Positions 45,889 to 57,960 of a stretch of 64,000 nt of DNA are shown here, one piece after another. How positions within the stretch are numbered: position 1 is the first letter of the stretch; every line of letters starts with the position of its first letter. The DNA is from Auanema rhodensis (taxonomy: Eukaryota > Nematoda > Chromadorea > Rhabditida > Rhabditidae): positions 5,890,001-5,954,000 of the forward strand of contig OZ059899.1 of assembly GCA_964057225.1 (NCBI GenBank), read 5' to 3'. The notes below the pieces were generated by a model that was not told the origin of the DNA, ran no database searches, and saw nothing but the letters and a program-made list of their open reading frames with translations. Made by a program: the position numbers and the translations under genes.

Positions 45889-47073
45889 CTAAGCCGAGGG
45901 CTTCATTCCGTAATTGTCAATTGTGCTTGGTTCATCTTCAACTGCAGTTGTCTTGGAATCATCAAGTAGTTTCACCATATTACCATTACTGTTATCACCA
46001 GAATATCCAGAGTCCTATTCATATTTTTTTAAGAAAAAAAAGAAAAAAGAAAAAAACTTCAATATCCCCGTATCCATATGGTCTAGGGAAATCACTTTGA
46101 ATATTTGGAGAATCACTTTGTACGGTACCAGTGGAAGATTTTTCTGTTTTAGATTTCACACGACCATCAACCTTATCGCAATAAGGGATGGAAGATTTAC
46201 AAGCGTTACAAGAGAATCCTCTGATCTAAACGTTTTGAAATAAATGTAGTTTCTACAATTATGAACAAACTCTCAAATAGTTATGTTCCGAAGAGTCTTT
46301 GTATTTTAAAGGATTAAGTGAAGTTGTCCTAAATTATAAATGATACAAATATAAATAAAAAAAGAATCTTTACTGATCGAGATATGAATAAATTTCTCCA
46401 TCGGATAATCGTTTGATTGAGCTGGTTTCAGTAAGAAGAATGATAGTATCACAATAACCACCTTAAATTTGTTTAAAAGAAGATAATTTGGCAAATAATT
46501 ATAAATTACACTACCTTCACAGTATGGAGTAGTATAGAATACTACGTATTCTGAGAAAGCTGTATATAATTCTCCGTTAACAGCTTCAATACAGAGTTCA
46601 GTGGAATTGTCGCAACCAAACATTCCAATAATAGTATTAACAGGATTTCCAGGCTGTCATTTACAGTAAAGTTCGAGGAGAAAATCAAGTTTATAAATTT
46701 ACCATTATATCAAGCTCAGATAGTTTAACATCAACTCCAGCATTTATAGCTAAGTAATTGTATTGAGTTCCGGTTGTGCAAGTTTTGCATGAACCTTAAA
46801 CGAGAAACTTTAATATTATAATATAATTCAATTAAAATATTACTTTTCATTGGAGGTATGAAACCATAGACATCACTTTCTAATACTTTTCCTTTTTCAT
46901 AGAAGAAAGTAGCACTCTCCTCATCCGATCGGCAAATTTGTGTATCTGGTTCTGGTAGAGCCTTAAACAATATAAGGTTATTACAGGAATATATTCAAAA
47001 ACTTAACTACTTTTTCAGCTTCTTCACAATAAGTTAAAGAAAATAATATAGAGATATAGAATATAAGATACAT
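45889..47073 (-). CDS. Secreted Cys-containing protein of unknown function
   Basis: Seven exons (47073-47011, 46961-46844, 46794-46703, 46653-46515, 46461-46374, 46220-46058, 46014-45889) give 262 codons in frame. A signal peptide (MYLIFYISILFSLTYC) leads into a folded-looking region with paired Cys: SCKTCTTGTQYNYLAINAG, MFGCDNSTELCIEAVNGELY, YCEGGYCDTIILLTE and FSCNACKSSIPYCDK. The C-terminal third is polar, with Ser, Asp and Thr, and ends NYGMKPSA. No family recognised. The sixth intron is only 43 bp and mostly T, and the acceptor of exon 6 (GATCAG) was chosen because it alone keeps the Cys-bearing frame. It is the first of three minus-strand genes for secreted proteins. Confidence 0.7.
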
Positions 47074-47526
47074 TTTGGTTAAGTATAAATGTTTGTTTTG
47101 TTTGTTTTAGCTAATGAATGGGCTATTAGTTTAAAATATATTTTATTATTTCATATAACTATATTGAAAGTTTAACTATACCATGTTTATATATATACAA
47201 ATTGTTGGTAATACTTTGACCTCTTTTCTAAACTGTTTTGATAAGAAAATGTTTTGAAATAATTCATCTTTTTTTGGAAAGTTAAATGATTTATTATCAA
47301 GTTATTTGCAATGAAATCGAAAATATCAAAGAAGATAATCAGCTCAGCACCTAAGGTATCAGGTTCATATATGGCTATTATAACCATAATCAATTTATAA
47401 CACTATGCATGATAATCTAAATATAAGAAAAAACGGAGTAGTTTGAAGAGGATGGCCTCTCGACGTCAGCGCTGCAATATTCATTCGTCTTCATCGTCTT
47501 ATTTCATATTTGTAATCTAGTCGTCA

Positions 47527-48953
47527 TTAATGTTTTGGAATGATTTGTGCATCTTCTTCAGCAAAGTCCATTAAAGCATGCGCCTTAGAAGAAATATAAT
47601 CATATTTTTGGATACAATTACAAGTTTATCTAACCTTCGGTATAACTTTATATACTGTTATTTCAGTTGGTATAATAATCTTTGTGATGATTGCTGGACC
47701 TTTAACCTGAAGAATAATCATTGTGATGAAAAAAAATAAATAGAAGGGATTCTTACGTTTACATTCTGCTTCTGATTTGCTGATTGATTCGCTGTTTGTT
47801 TCTGAAAATATCAACGTATACTAAATACTTCCACTTTTTCATCATATACCGATGTTGTCGCTTTTGGTTTAGCAGTTGTATTTGTGGTTACTCCTTTCTT
47901 TGTTGTAGTATTTCCTTTTTTTGTAGTCGCTACAGGCTTTTTCGTAGTAGCTACAGGCTTTTTCGTAGTAGCTACAGGCTTTCTCGTAGTAGCTACAGGC
48001 TTTCTCGTAGTTACTACAGGCTTTATGGTAGTAGCTACAGTTTTTCTCGTAGTTACTATAGGCTTTCTCGTAGTTACTATAGGCTTTCTCGTAGTTACTA
48101 TAGGCCTTCTCGTAGTTACTACAGGCTTTACGGTAGTAGTTACAGGCTTTCTCGTAGTTACTATAGGCCTTCTCGTAGTTATTACAGGCTTTACGGTAGT
48201 AGTTACAGGCTTTCTCGTAGTTACTATAGGCCTTCTCGTAATTATTACTGGCTTTCTTGTAGTAGTATTAGGTAGCTTAGTGGTTCGTAGAGTTGTACCT
48301 ACAGTACGTTTTGTTGTAGTATAAACAGGCATTCTTGTGGGTGGAGCCTTTGTAGCTGGAGGAGCTCGAGTCCGTACAGTAGTAGTTACTGGAGCTTTTG
48401 TTCTGATTGACGTAGTTCTAATCGTCATAGGAGCTTTCGTAGTACGACGAGTTGTAGGTTGTGGCCGAGTATATGGATTAGGTCGCGTAGTTCGAGAAGG
48501 TGTTGTTCGTCTAGTAGTCGTTTTCATGGTAGTTGTTCTTGCAGTTGTGACTCTTTTCGTAGTTGTTTTCTGAGCTTTTTTCGTGGTAACACGAGGTTTC
48601 GGAGTTGGCCGAGTGAATCGCTTGTTATCAAAAAATAATGCATTAGCAGAATCTTGTGCAATATTCTGAATATTATGTGTTTAGTATTAGTTTAAAATAA
48701 GAAAAGCCTACATACCAATTGGCTATTCTCAGTATTTTCAATATTTTTTTGATAATCTGTCTGGGAATCGGAAATCCAGCTTAAAAAGAAATATAAAAAT
48801 ATATAAGAATCAATTAATAACTCACCGATTTATCCGCTGATGAGCTGTGCCTTGTCGAAGATTATAAAGATTTATTCTTCGTTCTTCGGCTGAATGAGCT
48901 GAGAGGCTTGGTACAAGATATACTAGAAGAAGGAACATAAATGCACTGACCAT
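47527..48953 (-). CDS. Secreted Thr/Lys-rich mucin-like protein A
   Basis: Six exons (48953-48826, 48779-48716, 48665-47850, 47801-47757, 47706-47635, 47583-47527) give 393 codons. The order is signal peptide (MVSAFMFLLLVYLVPSLSA), a short charged N-terminal segment, a 272-codon exon dominated by heptad-like units such as TTRKPVA, TTRRPIV and TTKKPVA, and three small C-terminal exons (KQTANQSANQKQNVN; a hydrophobic IITKIIIPTEITVYKVIPK; AHALMDFAEEDAQ). Dense Thr with basic residues suggests heavy O-glycosylation, as in mucins or cuticle and gut-lining proteins. The minus-strand neighbour at 50090-51688 shares the repeat unit and the SQTANQ-type junction, so the two are tandem paralogues. Function unknown. 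Confidence 0.82.
47930..48262. repeat. 21-bp coding minisatellite (TTRKPVx)
   Basis: On + the unit reads roughly GGCTTTCTCGTAGTTACTA plus two bases, repeated about 16 times with few changes. Within it, larger blocks of three units (ATAGGCC...ACAGGC...) recur, pointing to multi-unit duplications. Confidence 0.9.
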
Positions 48954-50089
48954 TCTGCTTCAGAATGGTTTCGAAGCTGTTGCAACGGATTTGATGAACG
49001 GTACACCTTGTTTCAAACGTGAAGTAGCTGTAGATACTAATAATGTTGAGCACTATCCCTGGAAGCTGCCTACGTCAATGTGACATCGACCTCAAATGAC
49101 CTTAGAGGCTTGACATTGATAGCTAATTAAGCTTAATAATCCTTGACCCAATAACTGAACTGCCATAGAACTTCCTATTTTAAAACTTAAAACTTTTATT
49201 TGCAATTGTCAGATAGTAAGAATCACGATGGAGCAAAAAATTACATAAGTATTAAGTATTGCTATCGGTTAGTTGACATTATCAATTAATGCCATCATAC
49301 AAGTTTTACGCAATGTTTTACTAAAATAGCATCAAATTTCAAATAGTATTTTATTATTAATAATAGTATTAAGAAGAAAATTGATAAATACACAAAAAAC
49401 TAAATGAATTAGATATTATTACAGTTGTTATCACAATTTGAACGTATAATTATCTAAGTTTATATAATAGTTTAAGAATATAAATTCATTAAGATATAAA
49501 ATAGTATTGACAAGAATATATTAACAACCTTGATGTTGATATAGAATGATGTTGATCTTAATGTTAATTTCATATAATCATTAATCAGTATTTTAAAGAT
49601 AATTATATTTTCATAATTTATATAAGAAAACATTAAATAATATTTATTTAATAAACAATAATATTATATAATTATATTAAAAATTGTTTAATATTTTAAA
49701 CTTTTTAAATGATAACAATAATTTGTATTATTATCTTTATTTAGAATATTATAATAAAAATAATAAAAATTAACATAAATTCTTATTAATAAACATAAGT
49801 TTTCTTTACAAATTATAAATAAATAAATCTTAATACATTTAAAAATAAAAACATTATACATGTATTGTTTAAATGTCAATATGATATCGGCAAATGAATG
49901 ACATAATCGCTAATAAGATATAAAGTTAAAAACTGTTTCGGAGTTTCCTTTTCTGCGGATCAGATGTTGTAGTTGAAAAATGATATTTACAAACTATTTA
50001 TTTTCAATACAGTTTTACAATCTAATGATATAACTAACTAGTTACATCTAAGTATAATCGGCTCATAAATTAAAGTTTCATAGAAATAC
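48954..50089. other. Intergenic region
   Basis: Very AT-rich between the two Thr-rich genes; many TAATA and TTATAT runs. No coding signal seen. Confidence 0.6.
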
Positions 50090-51688
50090 TTAAGGATTAG
50101 GATCAGCTTTTTCATATTCGAAGAATTGAGCAGCCACAGCTTGTGCAATCTGAAAATTAATTTTATTAAAATTATTAAAATAATAATTGATTTTCAGAAT
50201 TACCATTTCGGCTGGTTGATCATCATCGATGAAAACATTTATAATACGGGCAGCCTGAAAAATGTTTATGTGAATAATTCTCAAATATTATTAAAATACC
50301 TTAATATAAGTTTCGTGAACTCCGTTATCCACATCTACATTTTGCTCCTGACCGACATTCTGGTTGGCGGTTTGTGAGTTGCCACCTTTTCGGGTTGTAG
50401 CTACAGGCTTTTTCGTAGTAGCTACAGGCTTTCTTGTTGTAGCTACAGGCTTTTTCGTAGTAGCCACAGGCTTTCTTGTTGTAGGCACTGAGTAAGTTTT
50501 TGTTGCAACAGTTTTACGAGTTGTTGCAACAGGCTTTCTAGTTGTTGTGACAACAGCTTTTCTAGTTGTTGTTCGTCTTGTAGTAGCTATCGGCCTTGCT
50601 GTAGCTCTAGTAGTTGCAACTTTTTTGGTGGTCTGACGAGCGAAAAATTGTGATTCAAAGTCTGAATCCATGATTTCGTTGTTCATCGTATTTCTGTAAT
50701 ATTTGGTTATAATTTTACAATATTGTTTGTTTTGTATAAGAAGTTTCAATTATTCCCTTCCCTGCTATTGTATTTAAATTAATATAATAAAATTAATTTT
50801 TTATAATTAGTAATTTAGGAAATAATATTTAAAATATTTATTATGTGTTGTGTAAGAATTCTACGTTAAAATGTTAAATAATTTTAAAAAATGAGTTAAT
50901 GCCGGTGATACCTACGATGACGGCGAAGAGAATTTCCTTGAACTTCCTAAATTTTTGTTTTTATATTATAACATTTGAAGACTTATCAAACCTCTTCTTG
51001 AATTGCTAGCTCAAAATCTACTTGCCAATCTGGCTTTGGAATGTGAACACCCACAGGCATATCATTTGAAACTTTGAAGAAAGTGTTAGAGAAAGTTTTC
51101 CAGAGATCAACCAAACTAAACATTTTTTCAATAAATTCTCCAATAAATTTAATAAAAATATATTTACCTATTGAAAAGTCTAATTGTTTGTTTACTGGTG
51201 ATAATTTTAACAATGTTATTGAGAGTAGAAGCAAAATCATGTTGGACACCTTGTGGTGCTTGTCCAATAGATTCTTTCCATTCAACTTGAATTTGATCTA
51301 AGCGTGAAGCATACCTTTAAAATTATTTTTTTTCAATAAAATAAATAAATAAACGACTGAATTCTCACTCAATGTCCTTTGGGGTTGTTCCATAGTTGTT
51401 GTGACGAACATACTCTTTGAATACTTCGAAGACTTGGTCGAACTGCTCAAATACTTCAGGTTTCATTTCTTCAGAATATTTCAATTGATCTTCTCCCATG
51501 CCATAACCAGAAGGTATGGCTTCTGGTACCATATTCTTTTCAGCCTGAAGATTAATACAAAATAATTTAATATAATACATGTGAATGACTACCTCTTCAT
51601 AACCAGCTTGTGAAGTTTCAATAGCTGGTCCATCATATTGGCATTGAGCCAGAGCAACCATACATATTATCATTAAGAATGACGGCAT
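50090..51688 (-). CDS. Secreted protein B: helical domain plus Thr/Lys-rich mucin-like region
   Basis: Eight exons (51688-51593, 51544-51369, 51314-51168, 51115-50992, 50946-50912, 50693-50300, 50254-50204, 50149-50090) give 360 codons. A signal peptide (MPSFLMIICMVALAQC) precedes an all-helical region of about 150 residues (EVFEQFDQVFEVFKEYVRHN, LNNIVKIITSKQTIRLFNR, LVDLWKTFSNTFFKVSND), then a basic site SLRRHRR that could be cut by a proprotein convertase. After it come TTRKPVA/TTKKPVA repeats and a C-terminal segment like that of protein A, with a DDDQPAEM insert. The 35-bp exon and the 218-bp intron to the Thr-rich exon join in frame; without that junction the locus would read as two genes. 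Family unknown. Confidence 0.72.
50394..50560. repeat. 21-bp coding repeats of the Thr-rich region in protein B
   Basis: About seven TTRKPVA/TTKKPVA units, partly as 42-bp alternations of the RKPVA and KKPVA forms. Same unit as in protein A, with fewer copies. Confidence 0.85.
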
Positions 51689-52558
51689 AGTTCCTTAATT
51701 ATGATATATATCACCATAATTTTTTTATTGAAACATCATTTAGAAGTATATTTGTTTGGATTTTAAAAATTAAAATAAAGTTACTAGTAATGACTAACAA
51801 AGATCGTTAGTATCTTACCTATTATGAGGTTACAATTTTTATATTTATATATTAGTCAGCTAGTTTTTTTAGTTTTTAAAGAAGTTTTATCCAATAAAGT
51901 CAAGGTTAATATTGATGGAGTTGGTGTAAATCAGATTGACCTTATTGCTGCTACTTATACATGAATTGATTAAAATAAAAGAGAATAGTAATGATATATT
52001 GATAATACCTACTATCCTAATTATATCTTGTTGAACCATTATAACTAAATTTGGGTTATTCTATGATTAATGAACATGTCATATAAAACTTTATTTAAAG
52101 AGTTATTATTAATTAATAATAATATATTATTATTATTATAATAAATATAATATGCATGATCAATCGATATGAAAAGCTTCAAATTACCAGTACAAGTTAC
52201 CAAAAAAAACTTATCAATAAGCGGAAGAATTTTTACACCAAAAATAAAAGGTATTTGATGATCAAAACTCGATTTGTCATACAAATATATAAGAAACTTA
52301 TTATTATAATATCTAAATTGTTCTAGTTAATAGTTAAAAAAGATCTGATTAATAGAACTATTTGTACCGGATCAAGCTTCCAATTCCTATATATGGCATA
52401 TGTGAACGGCATTGTTTGTATATTTTTAGAACATAATTAATATAAAATATAAATAAACATTTATTAATTATTACTATATAAATAGTCCAATAATTTTAAT
52501 ATTAATACATTATAACATATGAAATATCTTAGTGTCTATAATTTATATTCAACTAGAA
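51689..52558. other. Intergenic region
   Basis: AT-rich gap between the stop codon of ALG2 copy 1 and the start of protein B. It would hold the ALG2 copy 1 3' UTR and the promoter of protein B. No gene or repeat recognised. Confidence 0.6.
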
Positions 52559-54240
52559 CTAAGCAAAACCACGAGAATTTCGAACAGTTTGTTGTTCTGG
52601 ACACATCTGAGCAATAGCTTCATCAATGTTATCACAAAAACCTTTTTGAGAAAAGAAACGATCAAATCGAGCTCTCTGAAATTTAAATAATTAGTCTTGA
52701 ATGGAAAAATATAAATTTACTTGTTTCTGATAAGCTATATCACAGTCTAACTCAGGCCAATCTTTCTTATTGATGTGATGAATCATGGCTGCGGCTAGAT
52801 GTTCACCGGTAGGAGATTCAATCTAAAATTTATTTTTTTGATGAAAAAAACAAAAAAAAAACAGAAATATACCTTGCTACCCGTAATATCTTCTATAACA
52901 GTTTCAGCTGGTCCACCACTGTCACATACTATAACGGGTCTTCTTTGATCCAAAGCCTTTAAAATTTAAAATTAAAAAAGAAAAAAGTTGAAAATTACCT
53001 CAATTGGAACAATTCCAAAATGTTCATTTGGTGGTGTATATAAGGCTGTATCACATTGTCTGTATAAAACAAATTTCTCTTCTTCAGTAGGAGAAGCAAT
53101 GAATTCAACAACATCTTCAACATCGAATTCCTGAAAAGTTTGTCATGTTTGAGCTTAAAGCTTGTTGTTGAAACTTACTTGAACCATACGTCTTAATAAT
53201 TCGTAATAGATTTTACTTTCTGGGATATGTGGCATTACTGATCCAGCTAATTGAACAATAAAGTTGTAGCCTCCTTTCTTGAGAATAGCTGGAACAAGTT
53301 TAAGTTTTAGAGCGAAGCTGATAGGAAAAGGCTTACAAGCTGCTATAACGATGATGTCCAGACGCTTTTCTGGCCAGAATCGATTCATAGACATGAAAAT
53401 ATACTTTCCATTCGCTGCTCGAGCTCTCCGACTAACGGGGACAGCTGACTGAAACCCACTTTTCATTAGAAACATGCTGAAATTCTGGGAATTTACCGAA
53501 ATATTGGCATCTACATCACAAGGTGGATAGACAACTCTAACTTTATCTGTTGGAATTTGAGGCATTACTCGATGAAACTGAGAAGCTAAAAGAAAAATAA
53601 TAAACTTGACGAATAAGTTGGAAGAAAAACCTGTGAAATGACTGTTAACCATAATACAATCAACATATTCAAATAATAAACTTTCAACTGTACCAATAAG
53701 CTTAGAATACCATCTGAAACAAATAAAATTTGAAAAGAAAAAAGATTTTTGATAAACCTATAAAGGAAAAATCTTGATGGAGTGACAAGTTGTTGTGGAA
53801 AATGACAGTAAAATAGAACTTTACATTGTGGAAATCGATGTTTGATCAAAGGAACACAACTAAAATGGAAAATATTTGAAGCTTCTTGGGGTGAGATTGA
53901 TGAGGAATTACCTAGCTGAGTGGTCAACTACACATAAATCTGGCTTGAGATCACTTAGAACCATATGCCATCCTAGAGCAACATTTTGACTCCACCAATC
54001 TCCTGGATGAAGAGGAAGATTCAGATTTCGAATTTCTGGAAAGAAAGGCAATGATGAGACAAGAAGAAGCTGGAGCAACATACCGACACCCTCAAACTTG
54101 TGATTTTTCCAGTAATCATCAATCATGGTTGTTAGCCAAATAACTTGATGACCCTGGGAAACGAAGTGATTCAGAAGAGCAACACTACATCTATCTGATC
54201 CACCGTTCCATTGTTCCGGATGTATAATTACCACTTGCAT
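52559..54240 (-). CDS. ALG2: ALG2 mannosyltransferase, copy 1
   Basis: Eleven exons (54240-54084, 54035-53912, 53859-53758, 53713-53631, 53585-53497, 53448-53337, 53288-53179, 53130-52999, 52956-52873, 52822-52721, 52675-52559) give 403 codons, close to the usual length. It is a GT4-fold glycosyltransferase: N-terminal HPEQWNGGSDRCSVALLNHF (the GG loop), DLKPDLCVVDHSA, CKVLFYCHFPQQLVTPSRFF, YVDCIMVNSHFT, KVRVVYPPCDVDA, IFMSMNRFWPEKRLD, and the donor-binding E-x7-E in NEHFGIVPIEALDQRRPVIV. ALG2 adds the alpha-1,3 and alpha-1,6 mannoses to the dolichol-linked N-glycan precursor on the cytosolic face of the ER. The stop codon is TAG. CTAG/G directly precedes the ATG, a trans-splice acceptor. An apparently identical copy lies 3,720 bp away. 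Confidence 0.95.
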
Positions 54241-54241
54241 C

Positions 54242-54252
54242 CTAGAAAATTA
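54242..54252 (-). promoter_or_regulatory. Trans-splice acceptor of ALG2 copy 1
   Basis: On the minus strand ATTTTCTAG/GATG leaves a single base between the acceptor and the ATG, with no upstream coding exon. That is the layout of spliced-leader acceptors in nematodes. Confidence 0.6.
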
Positions 54253-56278
54253 TTTTATAATTTTAATTTGAAAAGAGTATCAACCGAAATGAAAGTTGAA
54301 AGAAGAAAGAAAAGTGGGTACAAGGTACGAGAAAAAAAATAAAGAGATATGTATCAAGATTAAGAACCTGGACATGTAAAGATGAACTAGATGAGTTGTG
54401 ATTGGAATCGCTAATTGAATAGCGGTATCTAATGCCTTCAAAAATTTAGCTCATTGAAGTACATTGAAAAGATGAAACGATGAAAAAAAAAGTTTCATCA
54501 ACACAATTAAGACTAAAAAGATCCGAAAATAGTTATTGAGTATTTCAATAGAATATGGGTACGATGTTGATGAAAACAAGTTCATTTATGAGAATTCTAA
54601 CATGAGTTATATGGATTCAGGAAAAATTGTGGAATTTTATTGAAATGCTGAAGGCGGATATGAAGATTCGAAATGGAAATTCTTTAATAATGACGATACG
54701 GTAAAACCTCGTGAAAGATTGTTATGAGAGATACATAAGACATACAAGTTGAAAGTGAAAATTAAAAGCTAAGAATTGTATGTATGTCATATAAATTTAT
54801 GAATATTTATGAATATATTATAAAGTAGAATATAATAAATTATTATAAAAATTAAAACAAATATTTGATCACTACAATGTTCTATGTATGATGATCACGG
54901 TAACAACGCTAACGAACAACCATAACGACGACAGACGATATCATCGTCAACGATATATCGTTGTAGATCTCATTTGTGTCTTATGAAATAGGAGGAAAAG
55001 AAGGAGGCAAAGTATGAAGAAAATGGTGGAATAGGATACATTGAAGGATGATATGAGATGGTAGCAATGTCTGGAAATGAATCTTATTTAGTTAAAATTA
55101 TATTACAGAACGGAGAAAGAATGGGAGGTGGTGGGATAAAGAGAAAGAACAAGACAACGACGTCAAACAGACATAGAAGTAGATAATAATGGAAAATTAG
55201 ATTATTGTCACAAACAATGGATACCTGGTAAGGTCTATGCTGGAATAAACTTAATCAGAACATCTAATCTCTTGCACTAAAATCAAATAGTTCTACCATG
55301 TCTCTTATGACTTCAATATGAAATTGATGATCATATTGGTAGTTATATGTATATACATATATAGTTAAAAATTTTAAAAATATTGCAATTTCTATATAAA
55401 ACTGTATTTATTTGAACGAATACTTATAATTTGAATTAAGTTTTTTTTTATAAATACATATTATATAATATATTTAAAAATATAATAAATACAGTGATAT
55501 GAATAAAATAATTATATATTAAAAATATATTTAAATAATTATAAAAAGAAAAATATTAATAATATTTATTAAGAATTATTAATAACATATTGAACTTCAA
55601 TCGTTAAATTTTCAATTTCAATAGATCCTTTAGAGCAATTATAAAAAAAAATCTTATCTGAAATTACAAGAAAGTAGAGAACAAACGTTTGAAATCTTGG
55701 AAATATAATATATTCAAAAGATTTGAACCAATTATTTATTTTGAATCAAAATCAGGTCATCAAGAGGAAAAACATTTTTCAAAAAAACCATCTCTAGTTT
55801 GTTTTTATGTTTTCCAACACTTTTTTAATAATCTGTCTATTTTTTTTGTTGTAAATGCTATGTAAAATTAATATTTTATTTTTTAAAAATAAAAATTATA
55901 ATAAATAAAGTTAAAGAATTGTTGAAATAAATATTTATAGTCTTCATTGTAATAAATAAATGTAATACATAATATGTTATAAATTTAAATTATAAAACAT
56001 GAAGAACTACTGCACAACGTCTAGACAATAATTTGAAAGACAAACTGTTTTAAAAATGAAAAACAACATACAATTAAATACAAAACTTAATTGAACAATC
56101 AATTTTGATTTAGAACATTTCAATTTTAAGGCCAAAAAATACTATTTATGATTATTATTGCAAATTAATAAGCATATATGCTAGCTATATCAATAATCCA
56201 ACAATATTTGTCAGACTTCTCACTGTCATTTAAAAATATGATAAGAGAAAATGAAAATATAATTAGAAAACAAGAAAA
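54253..56278. other. Spacer between the ALG2 copies
   Basis: Two kb of AT-rich sequence without an open frame. It holds the upstream region of copy 1 and the 3' region of copy 2. Paired palindromes lie at 54934-54963. Confidence 0.6.
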
Positions 56279-57960
56279 TTAAGCAAAACCACGAGAATTT
56301 CGAACAGTTTGTTGTTCTGGACACATCTGAGCAATAGCTTCATCAATGTTATCACAAAAACCTTTTTGAGAAAAGAAACGATCAAATCGAGCTCTCTGAA
56401 ATTTAAATAATTAGTCTTGAATGGAAAAATATAAATTTACTTGTTTCTGATAAGCTATATCACAGTCTAACTCAGGCCAATCTTTCTTATTGATGTGATG
56501 AATCATGGCTGCGGCTAGATGTTCACCGGTAGGAGATTCAATCTAAAATTTATTTTTTTGATGAAAAAAACAAAAAAAAAACAGAAATATACCTTGCTAC
56601 CCGTAATATCTTCTATAACAGTTTCAGCTGGTCCACCACTGTCACATACTATAACGGGTCTTCTTTGATCCAAAGCCTTTAAAATTTAAAATTAAAAAAG
56701 AAAAAAGTTGAAAATTACCTCAATTGGAACAATTCCAAAATGTTCATTTGGTGGTGTATATAAGGCTGTATCACATTGTCTGTATAAAACAAATTTCTCT
56801 TCTTCAGTAGGAGAAGCAATGAATTCAACAACATCTTCAACATCGAATTCCTGAAAAGTTTGTCATGTTTGAGCTTAAAGCTTGTTGTTGAAACTTACTT
56901 GAACCATACGTCTTAATAATTCGTAATAGATTTTACTTTCTGGGATATGTGGCATTACTGATCCAGCTAATTGAACAATAAAGTTGTAGCCTCCTTTCTT
57001 GAGAATAGCTGGAACAAGTTTAAGTTTTAGAGCGAAGCTGATAGGAAAAGGCTTACAAGCTGCTATAACGATGATGTCCAGACGCTTTTCTGGCCAGAAT
57101 CGATTCATAGACATGAAAATATACTTTCCATTCGCTGCTCGAGCTCTCCGACTAACGGGGACAGCTGACTGAAACCCACTTTTCATTAGAAACATGCTGA
57201 AATTCTGGGAATTTACCGAAATATTGGCATCTACATCACAAGGTGGATAGACAACTCTAACTTTATCTGTTGGAATTTGAGGCATTACTCGATGAAACTG
57301 AGAAGCTAAAAGAAAAATAATAAACTTGACGAATAAGTTGGAAGAAAAACCTGTGAAATGACTGTTAACCATAATACAATCAACATATTCAAATAATAAA
57401 CTTTCAACTGTACCAATAAGCTTAGAATACCATCTGAAACAAATAAAATTTGAAAAGAAAAAAGATTTTTGATAAACCTATAAAGGAAAAATCTTGATGG
57501 AGTGACAAGTTGTTGTGGAAAATGACAGTAAAATAGAACTTTACATTGTGGAAATCGATGTTTGATCAAAGGAACACAACTAAAATGGAAAATATTTGAA
57601 GCTTCTTGGGGTGAGATTGATGAGGAATTACCTAGCTGAGTGGTCAACTACACATAAATCTGGCTTGAGATCACTTAGAACCATATGCCATCCTAGAGCA
57701 ACATTTTGACTCCACCAATCTCCTGGATGAAGAGGAAGATTCAGATTTCGAATTTCTGGAAAGAAAGGCAATGATGAGACAAGAAGAAGCTGGAGCAACA
57801 TACCGACACCCTCAAACTTGTGATTTTTCCAGTAATCATCAATCATGGTTGTTAGCCAAATAACTTGATGACCCTGGGAAACGAAGTGATTCAGAAGAGC
57901 AACACTACATCTATCTGATCCACCGTTCCATTGTTCCGGATGTATAATTACCACTTGCAT
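56279..57960 (-). CDS. ALG2: ALG2 mannosyltransferase, copy 2
   Basis: Same eleven exons as copy 1, shifted by 3,720 bp (57960-57804, 57755-57632, 57579-57478, 57433-57351, 57305-57217, 57168-57057, 57008-56899, 56850-56719, 56676-56593, 56542-56441, 56395-56279), encoding the same 403 residues. By line-by-line reading I found no difference in exons or introns from 56280 to about 57995. The only coding change is in the stop codon, TAA here and TAG in copy 1. Flanking sequence on both sides is unrelated to that of copy 1. Function as for copy 1; both copies look intact, so gene dosage or separate regulation is possible, and an assembly artefact cannot be excluded. Confidence 0.93.

Noticed and set aside
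47784..48573. Plus-strand frames rich in Arg/Ser/Tyr or Val/Phe over the Thr-rich repeat
   Set aside because: Shadows of the 21-bp repeat; the minus frame has a signal peptide and splices in frame.
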